NCBI RefSeq assembly: GCF_027595985.1
Contig: NC_073303.1
Span: 326,677,679 to 326,741,678, forward strand
Direction of reading: 5' to 3'
Length of the DNA: 64,000 nucleotides
Origin: Sorex araneus
Taxonomy: Eukaryota > Chordata > Mammalia > Eulipotyphla > Soricidae
Below the pieces are notes generated by a model that ran no database searches, was not told where the DNA came from, and saw only the letters and a program-made list of their open reading frames with translations. Positions 1 through 9,364 of the stretch are shown piece by piece. The position numbers and the translations under genes were made by a program. Each line of letters starts with the position of its first letter. Position 1 is the stretch's first letter.

Positions 1-554
1 ATTTTTTTTTCAAAAAAGGTATTTTTGAATGTCACAGTGAAAAGAGCACCAAGTAGTGACCGTGGACCATAAGTCAAAGGTTAAACACCAAAGCTCTAAA
101 GCAGGCACCACAAATAGAGAATTGAAGTCTGGACTCATTTCCTGCCCCAGTAGCATCCTCTTTAAGGGCAGCAGTGCCATTATGAAGCACAATAATGAAA
201 TATAAATAATTCCTAATATTTGTTCCTCAAATACACATCCTCTAACTGCCTTTTTGGGCTTGCTATTTTTCTCAATACCCTAGTGGACTGGCTGCGCTGT
301 GCGCTTATAAAGCAGGTGGAGAGCAAGTAGAAAGTTGTTGAAAGGATGGAAGGATCATCCGATTATGAATGCTCCTCAAGTGTCCTGGTTTTGTCTTCGC
401 TGCTTACATTTTTCTCAATGAATAATAAGTAGAAAGAATTTCAATGTTCAGTGTCTTACAAGTGAAAGTATGGCTAAAACAATAGTTTACTTTTGCTCAG
501 ACCATATTTTTTCCTGCTGTTCTTTCCCTCATTGGACGGGAAGGCAGTGGTCAG

Positions 555-665
555 TGGCTACTCTAGGCTCTGTGTTGAGGGTACTCAGGAGACCAGACCT
601 GGATCGAACCAGGGCCTCACATATGCAAAGCAGGCATTCAGACCATTGAGCTATCTCTGAAGTCC
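555..665 (-). mobile_element. Old SINE-A copy
   Basis: The antisense strand shows the tRNA-like head: the B-box-like motif 'ggatcgaaccagg' and a 'caaagcaggcattc' stretch matching the head of better preserved copies. The A-rich tail is no longer recognisable, so the copy is old and partly eroded. Boundaries are approximate. Confidence 0.65.
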
Positions 666-835
666 CTGAGCATTTTAGTATTTATTTTTAACATTTATTG
701 TCTTGATATTTATATGGTGACATTTTTCTAGGTTTACTCATGGAAAAAAATCAATCAAGTAATAAGCAATCAGGTTTTAGATTTTGCACGGGATTTAATA
801 TGAAACATTATTAGGTTGCACTAATGGACAGAAGG

Positions 836-990
836 GTTTTTTGGTGGTGGTGGTGTTCAGGGCTTACTCTTGGCATTGCACTCCAGGATTAATCTGGTGG
901 GTCTGAGAGCCATATAGGAGCTGAGCACTGAACCTGGGTTGGCATGTGCAAGGCAAGCTCCCTACCTGCTGTACTATCACTCTAGCCCCA
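836..990 (-). mobile_element. SINE-A copy
   Basis: It reads in antisense from a T-rich end through 'gtgttcagggcttactc' to the head 'gctgtactatcactctagcc'. That order (tail, body, head) is the same as in the young copies at 27.8 and 34.6 kb, with many substitutions. Confidence 0.8.
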
Positions 991-1324
991 TGAATAGGAA
1001 ATTTAGGTGAATTTTACAATGACAAAAACAAAATCAAGAAGAAATCAATGGGAATCCTGCTGGATTTCGCAAACAAACTTTCTTTGCAGTCACAGAAGCA
1101 GGAATATAGATCATTATGACTATCACCATGCTCAAAAACAGTGGGCGTGTCCTTTGGAATATGACAGGTTTCTGGTTTTGCTCTCTCGACCACAAATCAG
1201 GAAGCAGAGCACATGAAAGCTGATAAAAGTTCTAGAAAGTTTGGAAGTAATAAGGGAGGGATACTATTTCCTTGAAGGGCTTTTTAAAAGCACGTTTTAT
1301 TACTGGAAAAAATGTGAAATTTAG

Positions 1325-1487
1325 GGACACTGAGATAGCAAAGAACTAAACACATACTTTGCAGGAGACTCAGGTTCAATCCCCAGTAATATACCAATCC
1401 CCTGAGCATTGCCAAGAGTGACCCTTAAACACAGAGCCAGGGATAACCTCAAAGTACAACTGAGTTTGTCCCCCAAACAAAACAGAA
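1325..1487 (+). mobile_element. Old SINE-A copy
   Basis: A sense copy. It contains the B-box-like 'aggttcaatccccag', the body motif 'ccctgagcattgccaagag' and an A-rich end 'cccccaaacaaaac'. The head is strongly diverged. Confidence 0.7.
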
Positions 1488-1515
1488 CTTAAATTTAACT
1501 TCAAAGTTTATTTCA

Positions 1516-1690
1516 GAGCAGAAGAGATAGCTCAAAGGACTGAGGCAAATGTCTGTCTTACGCCGCCTCTGAGTTCAGTCCCCAGCTCTCCACGGCCTCC
1601 CAAACCCCACTGCATGTAGTCCTGGAGGCTTCCAGTGTTGAGCTTGAGTAGCACCACATCACCTTGCCAGGGCAGTGAGGCCCCTGGACA
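1516..1690 (+). mobile_element. Degenerate SINE-A copy
   Basis: The head 'agaagagatagctcaaagg' and a 'gagttcagtccccag' motif are recognisable. The body past 1600 does not match other copies well, so the right boundary is a guess. Confidence 0.5.
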
Positions 1691-1778
1691 GCTGGGATAA
1701 ACATTATCAAAGTGGCCTGAGATTCCATGCAACACTACTTAGGAGGAACCCCTCAAAAAACTTTCATTACAAAAAGTG

Positions 1779-1955
1779 TCTGGGGCTCATGGTAGTATGG
1801 GAAGAACACTTGTTTGGCATGCAGGCCGCACAGGTTCAATCCCCGGCACCCGGAATGGTTTCTCCAGCCCTGCCAAGAGCAATCCCTGAGCTCAGAGCCA
1901 GAAATAATTCCTGAGTACTGCCAGATGTGACCCCAAAAGCAACAACAATTTTTTT
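1779..1955 (+). mobile_element. SINE-A copy
   Basis: Sense copy with 'ggttcaatccccggcaccc', 'gagcaatccctgagctcag' and the tail 'gtgaccccaaaagcaac', followed by an AT-rich tract. The complete head-body-tail order is preserved. Confidence 0.8.
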
Positions 1956-2114
1956 TAAGTTCATTTTGCTAGCTTTAAATTTTATAAGGAAAATGTTTAG
2001 TGTTGGCTTTTCTGCTGCTGCAGGGAGGGAGAGATACCACCTTTTCCTTCTTACAGTGGTAGAGAAGATACCCAGTGTGAGAAAAAGCCCGACTTCCTCA
2101 CTGATGCATAACCC

Positions 2115-2315
2115 TAAACTAAGGGATTCAATAGTGCCACCGGGCAGAAGTGACAGTTTAATGTGCCTGGTACACATGAGTCCATGCTGGAACTTGTCTA
2201 ATCTCCACCACCAGACCCCCAAGTATTACTGGGAGCAACCCCGAGCACAGAACCAGCAGAAATCCCTGGGGCTCTCTGACTGTTAGTGGTCCCCAATGAA
2301 CAACTAAACAAGCAG
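2115..2315 (+). mobile_element. Degenerate SINE-A copy
   Basis: Weak matches to the SINE-A body ('tactgggagcaaccccgagc', then 'cagaaccagcagaaatccc') precede an A-rich end 'caactaaacaagc'. The head is hard to align. Low-confidence assignment. Confidence 0.45.
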
Positions 2316-2671
2316 CCTATCTTAAGAGTAAAGAAACATGGGTTTCACATGCTTGATCAAGCTAGAAATCATGAGTCTTAATTAAAATAAAATCATATTT
2401 AAAATTCTATTTTGAATAAAAAGTTATATTCTGAATATTGAGGACCTTTCACAATGAAAGGTAAGGAAGTAAGGTGCAAAGAGAAGCAGGCAGAAGGGAT
2501 AACTCTTACAAATATCAGAGCATGGTAGCTAGAGAAAAACAAGGCAGTTATGCTTTCCTGAATATCCTTACTTCTACTTGTCTGCCATTACTTAAACTGT
2601 CCTTTCTCCCCTGTGGGGCTGAAGCTGTAAAATACACTGAGATGATAAAGAGATTTATAGCAGACCTTTAA

Positions 2672-2682
2672 ACCTAATATGA
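2672..2682. repeat. Target-site duplication, left, of twin-primed L1
   Basis: The 11-bp sequence 'acctaatatga' is repeated exactly at 3808-3818. Confidence 0.85.
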
Positions 2683-3807
2683 TTTTTTAAATTTATTTAG
2701 TTTTTTAATTTTTAATTAGTGAATCACCGTGAGGGTACAGTTACAGATTTATATATTTTTGTGCTCATGTTTCCCCCATACAAAGTTCGAGAACCCATCC
2801 CTTCACCAGTGCCCATTCTCCATCACCAGTAAACCCAGAGTCCCTCCCACCCTCCCCAGTCCCGTCTCCCCCCACCCCAAACTGCCACTATGGCAGGGTA
2901 TTCCCTTTTGTTCTCTCTCTCTGATTAGGTGTTGTGGTTTGCAATAAAGGTGTTGAGCGGCCATTGTGTTCAGTCTCTAGTCTACATTCGGTATGCGTTT
3001 CACCCCTCTACTGCATGACCTCCAACCACATTTTACTTGGTGTTCCCTTCTCTGAGTTGCCCAGAATGAGAGAGACCAGCCTCTAAGCCATGGAGTCAAC
3101 CTCCTGGTACTTATTTCTACTATTCTTGGGTGTTAGACTCCTAGTCTATTTTTCTATATTCCACAGATGAGTGCAATCTTTCTATGTCTGTCTCTCTCTT
3201 TCTGACTCATTTCACTTAGCATGATACTTTCCATGCTGATCCACTTAGATGCAAACTTCATGACCTCATTTTTTCTAACAGCTGCATAGTATTCCATTGT
3301 ATAGATGTACCAAGTTTCTTCAACCAGTCATCTGTTCTAGGGCACTCGTGTTTTTTCCAGATTCTGGCTATTATAAACAGTGCTGCAATGAACATATAAG
3401 TGCAGATTAAGGGGATTCAGATTGGAAAGGAAGAAATCAAGCTCTCACTATTCGCAGACGATATGATACTATACCTAGAGAAGCCTAAATCCTCTACTAA
3501 GAAACTCTTAGAAACAATTGACCTGTACAGTAAAGTCGCAGGCTATAAAATCAATACCCAAAAATCCATGGCCTTCCTATATGCAAACAATGAGACAGAG
3601 GAAAGGGACATGAAGAAAGCAATCCCGTTCACAATTGTGCCCCAGAAAATCAAATACCTTGGAATCAGCTTAACTAAAGAAGTAAAGGACCTCTACAAAG
3701 AAAACTATAAAACACTACTCCATGAAATAAAAGAGGACATGAGGAAATGGAAACATAACCCCTGCTCATGGATATGGAGAATAAACATTGTCAAAATGGC
3801 AATACTC
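2683..3807 (-). mobile_element. Twin-primed (5'-inverted) L1 insertion
   Basis: The left part (about 2683-3405) is an L1 3' end on the minus strand: A tail read as T-rich sequence, 3' UTR and the last part of ORF2. The right part (about 3406-3807) is an earlier section of ORF2 on the plus strand. Both lie inside one pair of 11-bp direct repeats, 'acctaatatga', at 2672-2682 and 3808-3818. The two opposed segments therefore arrived in one event, the hallmark of twin priming during L1 integration. The ORF2 stretch between the two segments is missing. Confidence 0.9.
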
Positions 3808-3813
3808 ACCTAA
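3400..3813 (+). pseudogene. L1 ORF2 reverse-transcriptase fragment (inverted segment)
   Basis: An open stretch of 137 codons encodes part of the L1 ORF2 reverse transcriptase. The catalytic FADD motif (the YXDD-box equivalent) is at residues 18-21, preceded by 'KLSL' and followed by 'MILYLEKP'. The later motifs '[17 protein letters not shown]' and '[11 protein letters not shown]' are also typical of L1. The first codons and the final residue belong to flanking or junction sequence. It is a piece of ORF2 only, lacking the endonuclease and C-terminal domains, and it is the inverted arm of the surrounding twin-primed insertion, so it cannot act alone. Confidence 0.85.
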
Positions 3814-3818
3814 TATGA
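3808..3818. repeat. Target-site duplication, right, of twin-primed L1
   Basis: Exact copy of the 11 bp at 2672-2682. Confidence 0.85.
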
Positions 3819-3819
3819 A

Positions 3820-5200
3820 TTTTTGTCACTGAGAGAACATAGAGCAGGGGTAGGAAGGTAGAAGGGAAAATGACAAGGACGGACAAAATAAGTAGGCAAT
3901 AAAAAAAGAATGAGAAAGTAGTTATTTCTGTGCATTTTGAATCACATGGTTGGTAATAAAAAAACATTCAATATCAATCACAGTTATCAAAAGTACTTTA
4001 GAAGCCTTGATCATTGAAATGCTAATTTCAGATTTAATAAGTTCCTTATATTTACAAATATTATTTTCATTGTATTTATCAAGAGTGCTATTTCTTGCTT
4101 CAATAGTCAAGAAGCTTTAGTAAAGACCTACAATAATTTCCCCAATTGATTTTTTTTTTAGCTTTTATTTCTTAGAAACTGTCTGTCTTTTCCAAGCACT
4201 GTTCCGGTACCCTGAGCCTTGGTGTAATTCACGTGGCATCTTTCCTCTCAAGCTTTTATCCCTTTCAGAAAAGTGGCCTAAACCAGCAGCTGTGGATTCA
4301 AGATTTCCAGAACATCCTATTTGCATACTACTTGTCTCCTCTCTGAGGCTCTGGAAGATAGTTCTGCAATGGCTTTGATCCTCTACTAGACTCTAAGCTC
4401 CAAGAGGATGGGAAAGTGAGCAATGGAATAATGACAGCGTGATAGCACACAATACATGCCAGTTCTTTTTCTGAGTGCTTTACATCACTGATACAACCAT
4501 CTTCACGACCATCCCACAAGAGACAGTGGCAGGGCAGAACATCTTTCCTAAGATCACCACCTAGATGCAGAACCCGAGCTCTGCAGTTGTTTCCAAAGAC
4601 CGTGTTCATTGCCTGAATATGATATTACTTCCTGAATCAGAGAATCTTTGGATCTAAAATAAGATCAATCACTTACTAGTCATTTGACCTGGGGAAACTA
4701 CTTACCCTAAGTGAGTTTCATCTTATCATCCAAAAGTGAGAATGAATAAAAGTATTCACCTTAAGTAGTGGAGATGAGATGTAGTTGAGGATGAGAAAAT
4801 GCAGCTGGCAGAGAGTAAATAATTCACTCAGTATATTGCTTGACATACAGTAAATGCCCAAAGAGGACTTGCCTTTTGCCCTTTTACCCTTAAAGATGTT
4901 GTGGGATGCTCTAGCTGGTGCAGGGAAAGGGGGGAAGGGGGACAGGAGGCACATAAGCAAGGTGTTTCTTCCAACGGAAACACTGCCAGCCTCCATCTTT
5001 ATTTATATGATTCTCCTTCTCTTGATCCTCTCCTCCATATTCTCTTTTCCTTCTGCTTCAGAATTATGTCCGTATCTTCAAGAGGAGGATGGACAAGCTG
5101 TGGATACTAATGACTGAAATGCTACAAATAAAGGAGTGAGTGAGTGAATGAATAAATGAATAAAATATCAGCGACATCTTCTCAGAACTGAACTTTTATC
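3820..5200. other. Repeat-poor intergenic sequence
   Basis: No gene or recognisable interspersed repeat. A short GAGT/GAAT-type microsatellite lies at about 5139-5164. Open frames here are short and appear on both strands without homology I recognise. Confidence 0.6.
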
Positions 5201-7070
5201 AATTTTCCATATGTCTTAGCTGTGTATCTTCTCTTCAGCACATTGGGGGAGATCCGGCATTGACAGCCACAGCCCTGATTTGGGCTGGCTTTTCTGGCAG
5301 CTGTATCTCTTCTCTCCCTCGGCAGCGCATGCCATGGAAGAGCAGGAATCTTCCTGGACTAAAAACATGGGCCTTCCCTAAAGGTGCCCTTCTACACATC
5401 TGTCTTGTTAAAAACCACAAAAATTGGTATTTAAGGTCCATTGGAAATGCCTGTAACACTGGTACACACTATAAAGCCTCGAATTCTACATAGTTTGTGT
5501 GCAAAAGATGTAATTTAAAAAAATCTGCAATGACTTTTACATGTTGAAATATGTAAATTCCAACACTCTTGCATATTATTGGAATGTGTAAATTCCAATG
5601 ACACTCTTTTACATGTTGGAATATGGGTGGAGGAGAAAATAAATTGTACAATTAACCAATTAAAAAATGAATCACTGTAACTTAAAAATATAGTTTGTCT
5701 AGCACCTAATTGCTTAAAAGGTTTAATTAGCAAGAATGTACATTATTGTGAGTATAATACTAAAAAACAATTTTGTTAAATTTGGCTAGTAGTACAACCA
5801 TGCTTCAAAGTCATTATTGTTGTATTTTATTAATGAGTATCAATTTACACCAATAATAAAAATGATTATTGTGATCATTGTTAAAATGTATACACAGTCT
5901 ATTCCTTTGGCGTTCATAGCTACAAATAGTGTCAACATTTTTAAGCTGCCAGATTTTATTGGCCTAACCACAAATAGCAGCTATTCTTTCCTCGACACAC
6001 CCAAAGGTTAAACATAAGCCAGAAACCAACACCAAATGCACTTCAGGCATTCCTGAATCAAATACCTTAGTGAAAGCCTAAGATACAATCTCATTCTTGG
6101 CAAGAATTTCTGTACTTTCTTTCTTAGTGTTTGTTAGTCTCTAGAGAGAACTCTGACATAGATGAAATTTTCTACAAAATGGGTATTTAGCTGTTAAATG
6201 TTTTCTACTGCTCCAAAGTCCCCAAAGGCTACTCACCAGACTTGTTTTGTTCTATCATCAATGGAGACGATGTTTTTGTCATTCTACATGGGTTTGTGTT
6301 TCTTTGTGGAGCCTGGAAATGTGAAAGGTGAGCACAAACAGCACACAGACTGGAAAGAGCAGGAGGGTGTCTAGTCAATTGGGCTGTTCTCTACCTTGGG
6401 GAAGGTTTTGCTGTTCTTTGTCCAATTGTTACCTTTGTTACCCCTCTTTTTACTATAGTCTTACTGTTCTTTTGTTGTGGTCTACAGTGTTCTTCTACTT
6501 AGGAGGAATATACAGTTTTTGGCTTTCTCCTTTCACTTGGTAGCAAAAAAAGGAATCCCAGAGTGTTTGGGGATCAGAACTCTTTCAGCAGAGTCCTTTC
6601 CAGATTGTTTTCATTTTCCACATAGAACATTTAGAATCATTGGCACTAAGCAATTTGTCACCCTTGTCAACAAAATTAATGGCCCAAATGAAAACAAATG
6701 TAAAGAATTTTATCTTACTCTTACGGTATTTTACATTTGTCTGTTTCTTTCAGAATACACTCATTAAATCCGGCATTTAACTAAAGAAATACAAGATTTA
6801 TCTGAATTTTTAGTTTTTCTTTGAGTTTTCTGGCTACATACAATTATTTTGGCTTAAAAAAAATCAAGACAAAATAATTACAAGATGTGGGGCAGGAGAT
6901 CAATGAATGAGCTTCAAACACATCAGATCTGGTTCATGAAAATTCCTGGCTGTTACCCCAGGGTTTAAGGTAATTGTAAGTTTCTAATAGATTTCCCAGA
7001 AATTTGTGCTATTGTTGATTGAAAATGAGTTATTTAAAAGTCTCCACAAGCATATAGAGATTTAAAATAT
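5200..7070. other. AT-rich intergenic sequence with local repeated motif
   Basis: No gene recognised. At about 5535-5625 a motif close to 'ttttacatgttggaatatg' occurs twice, around an inverted pair 'attggaat'/'attccaat'. The remainder is AT-rich unique sequence. Confidence 0.55.
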
Positions 7071-7072
7071 TT

Positions 7073-7085
7073 AGTTCTTAATTTA
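7073..7085. repeat. Target-site duplication, left, of composite C
   Basis: The 13-bp 'agttcttaattta' is repeated exactly at 7637-7649. Confidence 0.85.
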
Positions 7086-7636
7086 ATTTTAATTTTTAAT
7101 GTTTTAAAAAATTTCTCTCCACACGTTCGGACGAGCCTCACACATGAAGGAACTGACAGAGGACTCCAGGTGTTTGGGACACGGGGCCAAGATCTCCAAG
7201 ACTGCTCGGATTGGGACTGGGCCTCTTCCACCCAGATTCCCCATTTTCCAGTAGTTAGGCAGTCACACCCAGAAACTGCCCCCGCCCCTCCCCCACTCGC
7301 TGCCATGTAATCCCATCAACAGCCACCATCCAGAGACTATAAAACAAAGCTCCTGGAAGCTGATAGCCTAGTTCTCCCTCTCGGAGAACCTGGTAAGCTA
7401 CCAAGAGTTTCCTGCCCACATGGGAGAGCCTGGCAAGCTCCCTGTGGCGTCTTCATATACCAAATACAGTAACAATGATGGGTCTCATTCCCCTGACCCT
7501 GAAAAGCCTCTAATGCGGCATCATTGGGAAGGACAAGTAAAAAGAAGCTACTAAAATCTCAGGGCTAGGATGAATGGGGACATTACTTGGCCCGCACGAG
7601 CAAATCCTTGATCAATGGGATAACAGTGACAGTGAC
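7086..7636 (+). mobile_element. Composite C retroposon with SINE-B-type body and tail
   Basis: A 551-bp insertion bounded by a perfect 13-bp duplication, 'agttcttaattta' (7073-7085 and 7637-7649). From 5' to 3' it holds an AT-rich start, a C unit ('cacacgttcggacgagcctc', 'gagactataaaacaaagctc'), then a SINE-B-like body ('gagagcctggcaagctccc', 'acagtaacaatgatgggtct') containing an extra segment of about 100 bp absent from ordinary SINE-B. It ends in the tail 'gataacagtgacagtgacag' with no poly(A). It has no coding capacity. The C unit carries a TATAAAA motif at about 7340, which could be promoter-derived; that is inference. Confidence 0.85.
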
Positions 7637-7649
7637 AGTTCTTAATTTA
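7637..7649. repeat. Target-site duplication, right, of composite C
   Basis: Exact copy of 7073-7085, immediately after the ACAGTG tail. Confidence 0.85.
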
Positions 7650-7732
7650 CAGAAAAGTTAGTTGTTTACAATTAGATTAATTAGATAAACAGTTAATGAT
7701 TCACTTCAATTATTGATAGTTAATCTTGCCAA

Positions 7733-7971
7733 TAGCACAGCGGGTAGGGTGTTTGCCTTGCACGTGGCAGACCTGGGTTCAGTTCCTCCACCCCTCTTGG
7801 AGAGCCTGGCAAGCTACCAAGAGTATCTCGCCCACACGGCAGAGCCTGGCAAGCTCCCCGTGGCGTATTTGATATGTCAAAAACAGTAACAACAAGTCTC
7901 ACAATGGAGACATTACTGGTGCCTGCTCGAGCAAATCAATGAGCAACGGGGGACAGTGACAGTGACAGTGA
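7733..7971 (+). mobile_element. SINE-B copy, full length
   Basis: tRNA-like head ('aatagcacagcgggtagggt', 'cctgggttcagttcc'), SINE-B body ('acggcagagcctggcaagct', 'aaaacagtaacaacaagtct') and a tail of three GACAGT units. A perfect 12-bp duplication, 'taatcttgccaa', flanks it (7721-7732 and 7972-7983). There is no poly(A) between tail and right duplication, so the tandem tail is the true 3' end. Confidence 0.92.
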
Positions 7972-8061
7972 TAATCTTGCCAACAACCAGGGTGCTGAAT
8001 TTCACAATATAGTTAGTAAAGCTAAATGCAGAAGAAAAATAGTAAGGTTTAAGAAATTGAT

Positions 8062-8240
8062 AATACAGGCCCAAAATATGGTGCAGCAGCTATTGCCTTG
8101 CCAGGGGCTGTCTGAATTCAAGCTGCCAGCATCCCATGTGGGCAGCCAAGGCAGCTCAGCAGTGATCCCTGTGTTCAGAGTCAGGAGTAAGCCCTAAACA
8201 TAGGAGGGTGTGGCCCCAAACCAAAATGAAGAAGAAAGAG
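8062..8240 (+). mobile_element. SINE-A copy, eroded
   Basis: Sense copy with 'attcaagctgccagcatccc', 'agtgatccctgtgttcagag' and the tail 'gtgtggccccaaaccaaaat'. The A-rich tail grades into a short GAAA-rich stretch to about 8255. Confidence 0.75.
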
Positions 8241-8705
8241 AAAGGAAAGAGAAGAAATTGATAATACTTCCTCAAAGATATTCTCTGGAAAAAAGATTAG
8301 TGACAGAGCCGAAAGTTTTATGATTCTATTGTTAAGAGTAGACTAATCTTTAAAAAAGGGAAAGATTCCTAAATTTGGAGCTAAATTTTGAGAAAGCATT
8401 TACAGAATGAAAACATAAGGTAGGTGCAGAACTTCTTTTTGTAAAGAGTGATATTTAAAAGGAAGTGCCTGAGAGTCAATGATGCTATGAGAGCAAACCC
8501 AAGCATTTAAGCAAACACATTCAAGTAGTTTGGCATTTGTTACTGAATGCATAGAGCTTGCCTCAGGCTGGAAACCAGAACCCTGACCAGTAAGTAGGGA
8601 GAGCAGATGTGGCTACTGAACAAGAAGAGATATGGCTGGACAACCACAAAGGTCAGACCTCCCTCAAAGTTTTGTTATTTATAGCATGGACTTCAAGAAA
8701 TGATA

Positions 8706-8707
<2 letters not shown>

Positions 8708-8760
<53 letters not shown>
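8708..8760. repeat. (CA)n microsatellite
   Basis: About 26 uninterrupted CA units. It produces spurious His-Thr open frames on the plus strand. Confidence 0.98.
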
Positions 8761-8761
<1 letters not shown>

Positions 8762-8764
8762 CCT

Positions 8765-9350
8765 TCCTTCTTTAAGGGACTTTTGGTGTCCCTTAAACTC
8801 TATTTCCATTATTTTTTGTTATCAAGCTATGTTCTTTCCTTTCAACTCATACACTTTTCTTAAAATCTATGCATTTACTCAAATATTTCCTATGTCCTTT
8901 AAATTTGGGTCTTGATTTATGCTGTAACTTAACCTTTCCTTTCTTAGAAAATTTTCTTTGTGGTCGCAGGAGCTCAGCATTATAAGGAGACAGTTAAGTC
9001 ATCTGCTTCTCAGGGCTGCTCTGGAAGGACTTCCGGCTCCTTTTCGCCCCTTTGAACGAAAGAAAGGGGCTAGAAGGGGGAATGAGGCCTTTTGCTGAGT
9101 ACTGGGACTCCCGGCAATGCTGGCCTCCTCCGCCTCCTGCTGGGAAATTCTCCTAGCCTGTCTGCCACCTCTCCCATTTTCATTCCCACGTCTTTGGTCT
9201 TCGGGGGACCGAGTAAGAGGTTTTCCAAGGTAATAGAGTTTTCATTACATCATTTCCCACATTCCTTTCTCTTTCTATTCTCCTTCCTTCTATTCTTCAC
9301 CATCCCTTAAAATTCTTTAAAAAACAAAACACTATAAAATGATACATTTC
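8765..9350. other. Repeat-poor intergenic sequence
   Basis: No gene recognised. The GC-richer part around 9030-9080 has a small inverted repeat, 'gccccttt' (9046-9053) against 'aaaggggc' (9063-9070). Confidence 0.5.
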
Positions 9351-9364
9351 AACCAGGCATTTTT
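9351..9364. repeat. Target-site duplication, left, of young L1
   Basis: 'aaccaggcattttt', repeated exactly at 11040-11053; the T end merges with the L1 tail. Confidence 0.88.

Noticed and set aside
1836-2286. Overlapping frames of 128 and 119 codons on opposite strands
   Set aside because: Both run through degenerate SINE-A copies; neither resembles a protein family.
8708-8760. Possible CRISPR-like or satellite array
   Set aside because: It is a simple CA dinucleotide repeat; no direct repeats with unique spacers occur anywhere in the window.
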